DNA of 64,000 nt from Daphnia pulex (Eukaryota; Arthropoda; Branchiopoda; Diplostraca; Daphniidae). The position numbers and the translations under genes are program-made. The DNA is taken from contig NC_060020.1 of NCBI RefSeq assembly GCF_021134715.1, positions 8,618,001 through 8,682,000 on the forward strand. The letters run 5' to 3'. Below the pieces are notes generated by a model, which was not told the origin of the DNA, searched no databases, and was given only the letters and a program-made list of their open reading frames with translations. Below, piece by piece: positions 23,501 to 36,300 of the stretch (its first letter is position 1; each line of letters starts with the position of its first letter).

Positions 23501-24495
23501 ATATTTGTCATGTTCTTGATTTGGGGGTCGGCACTTCCATCGGACATCCAAGATGAGAGCGTTTCTTTTATCTCCTTAAGGGCGGTGAGAAAAAAAGGGA
23601 AATCTTGTGGAATGACAATCTTGGCATTAGACCAAACAAGGTTGAATTGAAGTGTTAATCTTGCCCCGCATTTTACGGGTTCCATTGAATGTTTACAGTT
23701 TTCGTAAAATACGCAAGTATAAAAACTTCGATCGCTGTCCTCCTCATTTTCGAACAATAATTCTTTTCCTTGATATTCCACGTTGAAACGTCCACCTTCA
23801 TGACCACCTTCCACTGGTAATTGAAGAATCATAGTACCGAACGAACCTTAAAAAAAAAAAAAAAAAATCGATATCCTAAAACAACAAAAACGCAACATCT
23901 CTTACATACCATATTCTTTCCCTGATTCCAAGACACACTGGTAATGACCACCAGACTCATACAAGATCAACTGATCAAGTTTTGCTTGAACATTCATCAA
24001 CTCAGAAGGCAGGTCTAGATGATGCATAACCATAGATGTCAAGCTAAGGTCATCAGAAATTGTTGAGGCAAGTTTTGAGGCATCTATTTGTAAGGCGAAT
24101 TTTTTAGAGCAGTCCAAAACCCTGTTGTATCCTTTTCCACAATATCCTACTTTAGATATTTCTTTAAGCCTTTCAATATCCTGTTCAATTACAAAGAGTT
24201 AAAAAATTGCCATGTTACTTTTTGAAACAGTATTGTATACCTGAACAGAAACTGGAATTGGAATGTCTCCAAGTTTGTCAACTTTTAAAGGATTCACAGT
24301 AATTTTGTCACAAAACAACAGTTTTTTTCCAAATCCAATGTGAGCTTCAGTACCTTCTCTTCTTAAACTTACAGCTTCAAACAGGCGTCTTTTATCAACA
24401 CCAGTGCTTGGGCAGTTGTAAAAATGAAGTGTTTCGAACTCTTTCCTGCAGAATTTAGGTATTCCATGAAATAAGAAATCTTGAAAATTTGACAT
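20577..24495 (-). CDS. Large protein with degenerate 2OG-Fe(II) dioxygenase fold, 1,242 aa
   Basis: Four exons join in phase: 24,495-24,241; 24,180-23,910; 23,846-22,596; 22,528-20,577. Residues about 150-245 follow the prolyl-4-hydroxylase-like DSBH pattern: LILYESGGHYQ, then FGTMILQLPVEGGHEGG, FYENCKHSMEPV and CGARLTLQFNLVW. The distal His (about H228) and the 2-oxoglutarate-binding Arg (about R238) are present. The proximal HxD motif, expected just after GGHY, reads instead as VLE, so iron binding is probably impaired. The remaining 1,000 residues are helical and rich in Leu, with no domain I recognise. The C-terminus is basic (RRQPRVFVRN). A strong GTAAGT at 24,372 inside exon 1 offers an alternative donor. 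Function is unknown; a pseudoenzyme or scaffold role is inference. Confidence 0.8.
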
Positions 24496-25666
24496 CCTTC
24501 TAGTGATATGGTAGTATTCTGATTGTTACCTAATAAACCACAGATAAAGAAAAACACATTACAATAAAGAAAAATAACATTGATATTGAAAGAACATAAA
24601 TTTTATGGGAAAGTTAATCTAAGGATACCAAACTTCTCTGTGACAAGAATAACAAAATTATTTTTATAGCTTTAACAAGCTTCTGTTTGAATAGGCAGCT
24701 GGTGCCGCTGAGCTATTTATAAAAATAACACTTACAAAAAAAATATCCATATAATTTTAGAACGCCGTTTAATGGAACGCCATTTTTTTGGCGAAGAACG
24801 GTTTAAAAGATAATAAGAACGGAAGCGAAGAACTGTCGTCCCACGAGTGTAGTTGCCAGATCGCTCAAAAAACAACAAAAAAATGAAATATACCAACAGC
24901 AGAGCCAGAGCCAGAGCAATAGATGCCTGGTCGGTTCTCGGCTGTGTTGGCTTCCCTATCCCGGTTTCAGGGTAAACGTAAGCCGATTTGGAAACTGGAA
25001 TGAGCGCTCTAGTGAGTGTGTCAGCTACTACGCTCAGCTACTTTTGAGAGCCTAGATGGCTCTGTTTCCAGTTTCCACTTCAAAATTCTGACAGGCCCCG
25101 CCCTAAAATCTCTGAAAATCGGCTTACGTTTACCCTGAAACCGGGATGGGGAAATAGCGCGCGTTCAACGCCGCCTGAGCTCGCTCATCGCAACCCGTGT
25201 TGCACACACAGCAGGAAGCACTCTGGTGGAAGTGGAAGAAAACGGAACTATATAGTCGTCTGCTTGATGTCTCAAAAGTTACAAATTAAAAGCAAAATCT
25301 CAAAATCTCGTACAAAGTATTTGATTTATACAGGAAAATTTAGACTGTCTGAAATTTAATCACTAAATTCATATCATTCTTGAAATTGTACCATCTATCG
25401 TGTATGTGAATCTATGTCATTCGATACCGATTAAATAACTTGGATCAATTCTTTCTCAATATGAAGACTGAAGCAAAAATTTGCTTGCAAAATTAGGTAG
25501 GAATAATTAATGAGTTTAAATCATAATATAAAAATAAGTATCCTGTATGTATGTGAAAAAATTAATATCATTTTATTTTATTTAGATAACTGATCTGAAA
25601 TAAAAAAACTTTAAAATTCTGACTGACGCAACTGATTTGGTAGCTTTCTATAGACTTAGGGAAGAG
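24496..25666. other. Divergent intergenic region with repeats
   Basis: It contains the 5' regions of the dioxygenase-like gene (-) and KLHDC2 (+). ATGGAACGCCAT occurs at 24,772-24,783, which is the terminal motif of the foldback element at 47.7 kb. An inverted-repeat element sits at 24,958-25,147. Sequence around 25,160-25,210 is the reverse complement of 18,860-18,930 (shared core GAGCGAGCTCAGGCGG), so a dispersed repeat is present in both. Confidence 0.55.
24958..25147. repeat. 190-bp palindromic element with perfect 32-bp inverted arms
   Basis: The arm at 24,958-24,989 starts ATCCCGGTTTCAGGGTAAAC, and its exact reverse complement is at 25,116-25,147. About 126 bases lie between. It has no coding capacity. 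A miniature inverted-repeat transposon is the simplest reading; flanking target duplication is not obvious. Confidence 0.7.
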
Positions 25667-27648
25667 ATGTATGATGGTGTTGATCATAAGCTTCTGAGAG
25701 TTGGTCATGTAGCTTTGGAGGTTCAAAGATTCAATGGGCAGTTATTGCTTGTATGGGGTGGTTACATGGTAAATAAGGTGTTAGAGTAAACATCTATATT
25801 TGACTGAACTGAATTTATTTTTTGATTAGCAAAACCCTACTGAAAACACAGTTGAACAAAAATACCATGATCCAAGTGAAATCCTATTGTTTGATCCTGT
25901 GATTGCAAAATGGTAAATCTAAAATTTATTAAAATTAATCATTTTCTCAGTATATATATCAATGAAAAAAACTAGGACAACAGAATCAACCAAGGGTCAC
26001 ATACCTCCTGCAAATTCTGGTGCTTGTGGAGTTGTTGTTGGGGATCTTTTGTTCATTTATGGAGGTACTTGGTACTTGATTTAAATGTTTGATAAATATT
26101 TGGTTAACATAATTTTCTCTTGTTAAAAAAAAAGGATATTTTGGAGACCCTGATCTTGAAGGAAATAGTAATAATATTTATCAGCTCAATCTGTTTACCT
26201 GGATTTGGACAAGGCTAGAACCTGATTCAACAAGATGCAAACCACTTCATCGCGACAAGCTAATTGGTTGGGCTTACAATAACAGGTAAACACCAAAATT
26301 ATAGTTGCACTCATTAAATAGATCATACCAGTTTTTGAGTTTCAGGGTTTTCTTTTTTGGAGGATTTGGTACCCCTCCTGCGGACGGTGATCGCAATGCT
26401 GATCAATACGAATACGTTCCTGATAGAAGCCATCAGTGGTATATGGGAAGAGGATGGAATAATCAGTTAATTGCATACAATATTGACGGCAACAAATGGG
26501 AGAGGCCAGAAACGAATGGACAGACTCCTAGTCCTCGTGCAGCTTTAGCTGGATTTCAATGCCGATCTCGTGTCTATGTATTCGGCGGGAGACTTCAAGG
26601 AGCACGGTTAAATGATTTGTACGTTCTAGACTTAATGTCTATGTCGTGGAGCGAAAAGTAAATCCGAAATTCAATTCATTGGTTTCACTGCAACTAATTG
26701 TTTACAAATCTAGTTTAAATACAGGCAAGTTCTTCCCGTGTGGTCGATCGTGGCATTCTTTCACGTATATTGGATCATCCAAAGCAATTTTATACGGTGG
26801 TCTGTCAGCGGAAGGAGAAGTAATGGGTATTGAATCTTTAATGAATTTCCGGAGCCAAATAAATATTAAGTTATCCTTTTTGTTTTATATAAATATCGAG
26901 TTAACAGTCAGAATCAAAAATTAATTTGTAAATTGTTGTTTTCACTAAATTTTGCTTGTCGCTATTAGGCAGTGTTAATTCAAGGATTTCATGAAGTAAC
27001 TCCTGAATCAATTAAAATATTCTTAAATCTCCTACACTGCCTCAAAATCGCAGGTTAAAATATCAGAAAATGAACGTACTAGTCATTGTTAAATTCACAT
27101 GAAATAGTGTAAAAAGAACGTACGCTTTATAATGTGATAACAAAAACATGTAAATTGACCTTTTTTTGTAACAGGAGATTGTTGGATATACGATATAGAT
27201 CGCAATTGTTGGACGGAAATGCCTTTAAAGGTATCCGATAAACGACTGTGGCACCAAAGTGTTAAAATCGATAGCGATTGGATCGTCATAGGAGGAGTTA
27301 GGAATAACATACACAACAACCAGCAAGACGGCACAGTAATTTACTAATTTTTTAAATTTAATTCATTTCATGGTAATATTTATAGGTCTTACAGATATAT
27401 GCTGATAATCTGTTGTCGGTGTCTGTCACTCCTAAAACTCTTCTAAGGTTAGTACATTTATTTAATGTATTATTATAAATTTATGTGATTGTAAACATCT
27501 TGAAAATAGATGCTGTGTGGAATTTATTGCTGGATACTTTGATAACGACAGGCTAATTGTTTCTCTGCTACCGAAACATTTACAAGAATTGATCAACGCT
27601 CGAAGTCAGAATTCGGAGTTCGCAAATATTTTGAAAACTAATAGTTAA
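25667..27648 (+). CDS. KLHDC2: Kelch domain-containing protein 2-like (CUL2 C-degron receptor)
   Basis: Nine exons join in phase: 25,667-25,768; 25,830-25,912; 25,976-26,064; 26,135-26,285; 26,346-26,657; 26,714-26,826; 27,175-27,335; 27,386-27,447; 27,510-27,648. They give 403 residues (human KLHDC2 has 406). Kelch blades are visible as LLVWGGY, LFIYGGYFG, VFFFGGFG, VYVFGGRLQGARLNDLYVL, FFPCGRSWHSF with ILYGGLS, and IVIGGV. RGWNNQL, GRSWHS and the C-terminal LLPKHLQELINAR are shared with KLHDC1/2. KLHDC2 binds C-terminal Gly-Gly degrons and presents them to a cullin-2 ubiquitin ligase. The exon 6 acceptor must be TCTAG at 26,713, not the nearby ACAG, to keep frame. AATAAA at about 27,664. 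Distinction from KLHDC1 is not certain. Confidence 0.9.
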
Positions 27649-27749
27649 AATTTGCTTCAGTGTCATGAATAAACGTTCTTTTTTTCCCTTTTTGTTTCTC
27701 TATTTTTTATTTAGAATTCACGGATGGAATGACATCAAGCGTTGTATAA

Positions 27750-27947
27750 TTATACGATTTTTTTCAGCGCTAAGAGAACTTGGTTTCGGATGACTAGTAC
27801 AGTTAATAAAATGATAACAAGCGCAATGCCTTCGATGTTTTGAAATTTTGTGCTTGTAGCCTGGTAATGTATAAAGGAATATATAGTATTAAGTGCAGGA
27901 ACTCCTAGAGAACACATGGTGAATGCGATTATTTGCGTGTTTGTCAA
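27750..27947 (-). CDS. Small membrane protein, C-terminal exon (unrecognised)
   Basis: An open frame encodes up to 65 residues with two hydrophobic segments: IIAFTMCSLGVPALNTIYSF and IALVIILLTVLVI. A short loop (HYQATSTKFQ) separates them, and the tail is basic. The frame is open upstream to a TAA near 28,000 but has no ATG before MCSLG, so either translation starts there (55 residues) or an upstream exon supplies the start. It lies 100 bases past KLHDC2 in convergent orientation. I do not recognise the family. Confidence 0.35.
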   Translation of the reverse strand: MTNTQIIAFTMCSLGVPALNTIYSFIHYQATSTKFQNIEGIALVIILLTVLVIRNQVLLALKKIV

Positions 27948-30900
27948 GGTTTCGTATACATAGTTTGTTCGGCGTCCGAATAAATGGACAGGTTAATTAT
28001 TAATTTTTGTAATACAACGCAATAGCAGCCTCTTTGTTTCTAAGGCATAAATAATTGTCATAATAATTGTTAAAGAGGGTTTTTGCATTGTGAAACAATC
28101 GAGCGCTATATCTCATGTTTCGGGTTTTTTTTCCTCCTATCAAGGAAGTAAATGTAAGGAGCTGTGTCAGGAGCTATATGACAGCGGGAGTTCCACCAGT
28201 TTCACCTAGTTTCACGACCTTCTGAAAATTTCTTTTCTCAACTTGCATTAATACCGAAGCAATGAAAGGTGCTTAATCTGTTAATTCAACTGTACAGATT
28301 ATACTGTATTTAAATTTGTCACAAATGAAACTTAAATACTAAGCATCGATATCATTGCATATCGATTAATCTAAAAATGTATTAATCAATATTTTTAACA
28401 CTCCTTAGCTACTCCTTCATGGCGCTTCACTATTACGTCTGCTTGGGCGGTGACGTACTGGTCGGACGTTGTTACTTCGAGCTGTCATATTTAGTTGTGA
28501 GATAACCGATCAACCGGGAAGTTATTCTTTATACATTTGACTCAGAACACAGGTAAGATTTCAATTTGCACATTACCAATATTTGGAGTATTTTGTGAGA
28601 AAGTTATGTAGTTACAGTAAGAGTGAGCCAGCACTGCAGTCTGCCTCTCTTTGTATGAGCTTTACTTGAAGATTATACAGTTTTTGTTGGGAAAAAGGAC
28701 ACCAATAGTACTGTCATTTAAATTCATACAGATATCGCAGTATTCAATTTTCACTTATAAAACATATCTTGTATCACAGGATAAGTGTTTGGGTGTCGAA
28801 CTGCAAACAAATAATTTTCTATTCTTCAAAAACATTTTGAAAAAAACACACAGTTTACTTAATCACGTTTTGTTATCATAAGGAAAACCAGTTGCAAACA
28901 TTACCACAGAACTTTCAGCATTTTTTTAGATCACCAAAGAGAAAAATGGATACATCCTTTTCATCAAAATGTATCATTAACATTCGTGTTTCTACCTATA
29001 TTAAAAACCTCACATATGCAGGATTATTTTACTACGATCATGAAAAACATGATTTACTATTATTTCTTGTCCACATCATTATTTTGTTTGGATAACACAC
29101 AGGATTGTGTTTACTTCTTACAAATGAATCATGTAGTCTATTCATGGTGATACCAAATAGATTAAATGTTTATTCATGCATGTGCGCGGATAACAAGATT
29201 TTGCACAGTTCCATTATTCTGATGATCGAACTCATTCTTTTTGTGAGACGTGAGTTCGTAGAGCTTTTAATGAATTTCACGATTCAGGGAGACCCATTTT
29301 TAGGAAAACCCAAGATTATGTTTTAAATTCTAGTTTGTTACAAAATAATTTCTTTCAATTGATTGTACAATATAAAGGCGCTGAAAAAGTTAAATCGCTC
29401 CACGGCAGGAGATTTTGCCGGACATATTGGACCTGTTCCAGCGTCGCCAGGAAAGGGGATGGCAAGGACAGGCTTCCGTAAAGCAAGCGAGAGAATAGGA
29501 ATGGGAATGAACGCTGGTCGTTGTAAGATGGATCACATCTGCGTTGAGGGAAGCGTCGATCAGTGAGATAAATCCTCTAGGGACTTTTCTACAGACTGCC
29601 GCGTCAGTGGTGACCGATCAAGCAACTAAACAAGGACCGAAATATCCCATCATATTAGAAAGAATTTTTTCACCAGATTACGTTTTCGTTTCTTTCAAAA
29701 AGAGTAAAAAAAAAAACCTTTCTAGAGTTAATTGGTTGCCAGGAGACCCCCCCCCCCCTCCAGATGAAATCCCAGCAGCCTATGGAAAGCCAAAGCGATA
29801 TGATAGCTACGAAGCATGTTTCAGTTTATAAATGGCTGAATTGACAGTTCCTTAGCAGTATGTCTGCTACATTTTGGATCGAAAATGACGAAATTTTGTT
29901 TCCCATTTATCTGCATATTGTGGAGAGATGTGTCAGTCCAATGCTTAATATTCCAGGTGGGATGTTCATTGCTGATTAACTGAAATCTTGTTTTAGTCGT
30001 AAAGGGTTTATTTATGAAGTGTAAAATGTGGTGGGAATTCTAAAAAAAGCCTACGCTTATTATCTTGTTCCACCATAGTGTTTGCCGCGATTTTTTTTTT
30101 GTTCGATTTTTTATCTTTCGAAATAGGTGATGAGGGAAATGACAGGCTTTTGAAAACAAATTTAAAGTTGAAATCTCTTTCGTAATGGTAGGCTTAACTA
30201 CTTAAGTATATCATTTCCGCGTAAAGGAAGTGTTTTGGGTTGTTTGCATCTGAAAATACTTGTTTATTTGTGTGTGTGTGTGTGTGTGGTTGGGGGGAGT
30301 TGTTTGTTCGACGGTTTACCATTGAGTGGTGACGCCAAGTCAAGTTTCTTTGCTTTAACTTCTTGCAGCCACTAAAACTCTAAACCCTATTTCCATCAAT
30401 ACTAAAACCATTTCTGAAGTTTGACCGATTGTTTGTCCATTCTATTGTCCGACGCGTTGACGCTCTTCACCGTCCCTCAAAGTATTTATATCTCGCTCAA
30501 CACTGATTCCTAATGTTGACATTATCTCATTCGTACCATATTGACAAGTCAGACATCTGTTTATCAAGTTCTAACTCTTAAAAAAAAGACGAGTGCACTT
30601 TGCAATCTTTGAAGACTAATAATCAACTTCTTCAACACATCTCGTCGATGATGGTTAGTGTTTAACTTTCAGGCCATCCATTCTCGAGCTTCACGGATCG
30701 TCTTTGATTCTAGCATTATTTGTTTTTTAGTTTTCTAAAAGGATAACGGTGCTGAAAGATCGATGAGTAACGTTGTGTGATACTTTGGAGGTTATCGGCG
30801 TCACATGCACAAGTAAAACCCCTCACGCAATGTGCCTTGTACCTTTTTGTTTGACTAGGTCGTCTCTTGAATTTTTAATGACAGTTTACTTTTGTTTTCT

Positions 30901-33320
30901 CTGAGTAAGAGAAGTGGGTTGATCTGGATCATCCATTCGTTGGACCTACTGCAAACGAATAGCGTAAAGCAATAACAGAGAGAAGGAGAAGGGAGAAGGC
31001 TGGGCTTTTTTCTATTGATCCAGATTGTACACTACCCGGCTTTCGGGCGGCTGCTCCTCCTTCCAGCTGACGCCATTCTTTTTTTCTTTTGCAATCTTTT
31101 CTTGTTTTTTTTTTCTTTTTTTTGGTTCATGCATAACTCGATCGTCATGGGTTTCAGTACTTGCCTCCCACGGCCTAGCACATCTGCGTGATTAAAATTA
31201 TCGTTTGCGTGCGAACCCAACTCTTCCGAAAAAAGAGACGACGGCCAGAAACGCAAATGAGATTTCAAAAATATAATAATATAGATTTTTTTTGTGTGTA
31301 TAAGTTAACAAAACCCGATTACCTCGGAAGCCGCCTAGAGGTAGACGGGTGTGTCAGTCAAAAGACTTAAAACGACTTTGCCTGTCAATAGGCAAATTTT
31401 AAAGAAGAACCTATTCTATGAGATGATGACGTTGGTCCCGCCTCTGCCCCTTTTTTTTCTTCTTTTTCCCTTTGAAAATTGGCGTTGTTGTATGCGAGGC
31501 AGAGATTACACCACTAGTGACGCGTGTCGCTCACCGGATGAGAGACTACACATAGTGCCGATAGCGGTTCTTCGAAAAGTTTTTTTTTTCCCCCTATTGA
31601 ACTTGTTTTACTCCGGGAAGCAATTACCAAGTACGTTTTGTTCCTCCAATTTACTTTTGAACAATTGTTGTAAGGAGAGAGTTGGCCAGCTTGCGAGCTG
31701 GAGCTGGAAGGTATCACGAGTTAAAATGCTGGATAATGACACTGTCTGTCTAGAGAGCAGTGGTTTGTTGTACGGATGGGCAGAACCCCTTCAAAAATTA
31801 ACCAGCGAAAAATTCTCGTTTGCCGGGGTTCTTTGACTCTGCTGTGCTCCGTTTTACTTGTTCTTTTGATGTTAGATTGTCTCATTCTTCCGTCTCGATG
31901 GTGGATTTATTTCGATTGTCGTCGTCACGGTTCTTGATCAGATGGATCCGGTCCAGCAAAGCTTATCGGTGGTACGGGTGTCCCTGCTCGTCGTCGCCAG
32001 TCGTAACGTTTGGCTAGTCAGCCACTAGACTGCGTTGTTGTGCCGGGTCGGGACCGTAGAACCGCCGAAACTGAATCGAATGTTGTCTGACTGTGCGTGT
32101 GTTGGGCCACAAGACAACGACAGAGAGAGAGAGTGAGAGAGAGAGAGACCGCAGTGGGTGGAGACTGGGTTCGGGATAGATGCGGACGACCTTCATGTAG
32201 ACGCCACCCGATGCCAAAGAAGGATGAACCAAACGGGATCACTGAAAATCAATAGTAGCAGCAGCCCCCATTGCCCACACCGACCCCCTCCTCCCTCTTC
32301 ACTCTCCCGCGTGAACCAACCGTGGCTGTCCTCCCGTTCGCGCATCACCCGTTACTAAAGTGGAGATCGAGCCAACTCGCAACAAAAATCACTTAGTTGT
32401 TGGGATTTTGGGGTTTCACTTTTTCTTTCTTCTTTCCCTGTAGTGTGTGCCGACATTAGTGACAACTCTTGTCGCTAGATGGTGTGAGCCACCGAATGTC
32501 TTTTCTATCGACGCCGTGCACATTTGTAACACAAATACGTAGCAAAACATACTTGCGAAAGTAGGAAGTAACCTGTGCTTGCAGTATTGATCTATAACGG
32601 CGCCATGCTGCCGTACATGGATTTTTCAACCCGATGCTTATTGTTATCGCTAGGTGGCCTTTTGTAGCGCCACATTTTCTTGTTTTGATTTTTCTTTTCC
32701 GCTCCGTCCGTCTCTTATTGTTCCCAACGTCTCGGTCTGTCACCAATAGGAAGCGGCGAGTAATGGTGGGTCCATCTTAACATGTTGCTGACCCATAACA
32801 TTTGACCATCCCGTAGCGATAAAGAAACCTGCCTGTCTACAAGTCCATTAGAATCTCTACTGTTGGATCTGTGTGGCTGAAATAGCCATAACCTGGCAAT
32901 AACATAGATGTAAGAAATGCGGTAATTGTATTGAAGATACAAGGAAGACATAAGATCAAGTTCCCTTTTGACCTGATCAACTCTTGTAGCATTTGTCGTC
33001 GGCCACAAGCGAATGTCACCATGTCAGCTCACTGTTTCATCGTTGGTTATTTCCGACCCGATCGAACCGAGAGCCTGCGGACGCAGACTGGAGCTCGATG
33101 GATTAATCAAATCGCCCATTTTTTTGTCTGAGAAAGAAGAGCAGGATTGGGGGGGGGGGGGGATATGGTAGACCACTTGCTTTGATGCGACAGAGTTGAA
33201 GTGTGTCTCAGTGTCGCAGTGATTATGTTGAGAGCATCATAACTATAGTCGAATTCCCGTTTTACGTCATCTCTTATTATTCTACTATTTAACGTACGAA
33301 TTTCTCGCTTCTCGTTACAG
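27948..33320. other. Gene-poor region, possible 5' noncoding exons of SNAP-25
   Basis: A possible noncoding exon ends at CAGAACACAG with donor GTAAGA at about 28,555; it could feed the acceptor at 33,320 of SNAP-25, but this is speculation. A (TG)n tract lies at 30,269-30,288 and GA-rich repeats at 32,124-32,148. Apart from 29,363-29,831, I see no supportable coding frame. A run of about 12 G occurs near 33,150. Confidence 0.4.
29363..29831 (+). other. Two overlapping open frames, no known domain
   Basis: Frame 1 (29,363-29,566) reads KALKKLNRSTAGDFAGHIGP, then AGRCKMDHICVEG; it has no ATG at its start and would need an upstream exon. Frame 2 (29,544-29,831) takes over across a 23-base overlap and ends with a proline run and YGKPKRYDSYEACFSL. 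Base composition is less AT-rich than the surroundings. It could be one lineage-specific gene with a frame change, or transposon debris. Confidence 0.25.
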
Positions 33321-33346
33321 GTGACTAACTCAAAAAGGAAGCGAAG

Positions 33347-36300
33347 ATGGCGGCCGCAGTGGAAAATGGTGGTGCTCCCAAGACGGAATTGCAGGAATTG
33401 CAGATGAAATCAAACCAAGTCACCGATGAGGTAAGCCTGTCAACTCCATTCTCTAGATGAGGGCAGACGATCGTTTCACTTTCAGCCAGCCAAGTTTTCG
33501 TACGTCTAGTTCTTAACGATTGCCGTTTGACATCGGATAGCACTCGTGTCTCCGACATCCGAGAGGCGAGTGTGTGCCTGATATGTCAGGTCTGTTGATG
33601 TCGACAAGTCAACGCCATGCCCAGTTGCTGCTGGAATAGGTTAACTCGCAAATATTGACGGAAAAGTACTGAATAAAGGCTGGCCGTAACGGTATATATA
33701 TTGCCAATGTCAGCAAATCAAATCCATTTATTGGAGTGAGTCAAGCCAAGAATGGAGTCTAGTTTGATGGGCTGTATGTTTTGATGTCTGAAGGCAGGGC
33801 GAAAAATGTTGCGAAATGCCCTTTTTTTATTTTTTTTATTTTGGTATTCATAAAACTGGGCCAGCCAATGTGGAAATGTCGCTGCTGCTGCGTAAAGGTG
33901 GAACTAATTCGTTGTTGGTACTTGGGGATGTTTGAGAATCTAACAGACTGAGCGCACGAGACCGTAGTTCGAAATTCGATAACTGCGTCAAACCGGATGC
34001 GCGCGGGCGCTTTGTGTGCGGCGCTGCCCCAGCGTTTTTGATCATCAAAGTCTTGTGCCTGCCCGAGCGGGCCGTTTTCGCCTCCCAGTCGCTTACCGCT
34101 TCTACTTGGTCCTCACGTCATTGTTGTGCGCGTGAACGGGCTCAACTTGATGCAACCGCGCCGCTTTACTTGACGAACACCCAGCTCTGCTCAGCTCTGC
34201 TCAGCTCTGCTCAGCTCTGCGTTTTCCATTGCATCTCGACAGATCGACCGAGCCGTTGCGAGTTGCTGTTGGTCCGCTTCCGGGAGACGGGACCGCATTT
34301 CCGGCATCTTTCATTCAGCATCTTCACAATCGCGTCAATTAGTTTAGCCCGGACCTCATTCCCGCCCGCACTCGCCCAGCCGGCCGGAGAGGAAGAGCCT
34401 CGTCGAGAACAATTTGAAGGAAGAGAAAGTCACACGGAGCGGAACACTTTTGGCGTGTGTGCGAATTATTCGTCTGCAAAGGGCGACGGAAACGGACTAG
34501 CGGTGTCATCGGACAGGTGCGCCGTTACAGAGCAGCCTGTTTCCGCCGTCCCGATCGATCCGCTCATCCCGGGTTTTTCTTTTTTTTTTCTCCCCCACTC
34601 CCCACTGGCAGAAAGCACTCTGAGCTGACCAAAAGCGGTGCTGTTTCGTTTTTCTCACCCGAGTCTCCGTCTCGACCTCCCAGTTGTCTCATCTGTAAAG
34701 CCGAAATTTGTGTCGTGACACCTGCGTTTTTTCCTTGGAACCGCCGACGACCCGAGATTTCGATTGCCCGCCATCCAGCCGAGTAACGTCTGACCCTCTT
34801 TTTGTTTGTTTTCAACGCTGTCTGTGTCAACGTATCGATCGTGAAAAACAGTAAGCAAAACAGAAAGTGAAAGTGGCGAGAAAAGTTGCTCTCCCCCTCT
34901 CCTTGTAAACTCGCTCATTGACGGACTCGCTCGATTGTCACGTATTTTTTCGACGACCGTGACGTACGTGCTCTGTCACTTCTTCTTCTTCTTCTCCTCC
35001 TCTACACCCACAGTCAACAACGGCCCCAATGTCTTCTTCATTAGTCTCTTTCTGCTGCGTCTCAGTCTTCGATCAGGTGGCAACTTATTTTCGGCGACGC
35101 TGTTGAACGATCGCTGGTGGCTGTGCTCGACCAATCTCCACATCTCTCCATTTCTTCCCGTCTCCTTTTTTGGGGTGATTGTAACCGGTCCTTTTTTGCC
35201 GTCGGACCTCCTTCCCAAGGGCAGCAACCGGAGCTTCCGACAAATCCACCACCAGCACCTAGATCAATCGTGAAACTCCATCGTCCCGGTTGGCTTCTAA
35301 TTCCAGCCGAGAGCCAATAGACGACGTAACGGCGTCGCACACCCTCATCCGAACATTTGAAATCGAATCTTCCAATTGCACATCATTTACTCTCATCATA
35401 TCCTATTGCATTTCTTGAGTGGTTGTTTGTTTGCCGGAAGAGATCGTTGTCGTGCCTTTTTCAGTCTATTTGAACTGGTGAAAGCATTGTGGAAGTGGAG
35501 AAACGCCGAACTACCTGGAAGTCGGATAACCCTGGAGTTCGTCAAATCTGCCCACAGGGATTGCGCGCGTTGGCTGACGTTACTTCCAACTCTCCCCCCC
35601 CCCCTTTCTCCAGTGGTTTTGTTGATGTAATTAGCGTCGCCCAAGTGCCCGTTCCTTGGCCTTTCTTTCGTTTCTTTCTTCCAACATTCATCTGACGTGT
35701 GCGCTTCTTTTATCTCTCGATCATCGGAGAGAGAGAGAGAGAGAGAGTCCCGACCGCCGTCCTATCTGTGCGTGTCGCACTCGTCTGTCGATATTTATGA
35801 TGGCTATCCTCCGCGCCGAATAAGAAACTACAAGTCAAACTGGACTGCACGAGTGCTCCGACATTTTCCCCAAGTTGATAGTTTGGTCGCGTGCCGGACG
35901 TCACCGTTTCACTACAACGGACGTTTCCTGCCCTTATTTCGATTCCCAGTACTTTTTTCTTTCTTTCTCTCTCTCTTTTTCATATCCGTTCGTTGCGCGG
36001 CTCGGCGTTTTCTTCTCCGTCGTCCGACAGGAAAAGGAAGATTTTCCGAAAGTAAGAGAAAGATAGCAAGCTCGTGAGGAGTGTCGAGAAGTGGCGGAGC
36101 CTTAAGTCTGAATTTCCCCAATCGGAATGCACAACTGACGACGATTTGTGCCAAATCGACGCCAAAGGCAAAGATCGGAAATCCCGTGTGACTACCAATT
36201 TCCCAGGCCTTTTTACAAATGGTCGTCTAGAGGTGCCTGTCGTCGCCGCCGCCCGTAGGTATGGATCGCGTTACCATGGGAAACGATGACTCCGCCGACT

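Noticed and set aside
26725-26736. ACAG as the acceptor of KLHDC2 exon 6
   Set aside because: It breaks the frame before CGRSWHS; TCTAG at 26,713 keeps it.
34014-36289. Many overlapping open frames on both strands in the GC-rich block
   Set aside because: Few stop codons are expected at this composition; frames lack domains and overlap each other. Only the exon at 36,599-36,751 has splice and phase support.
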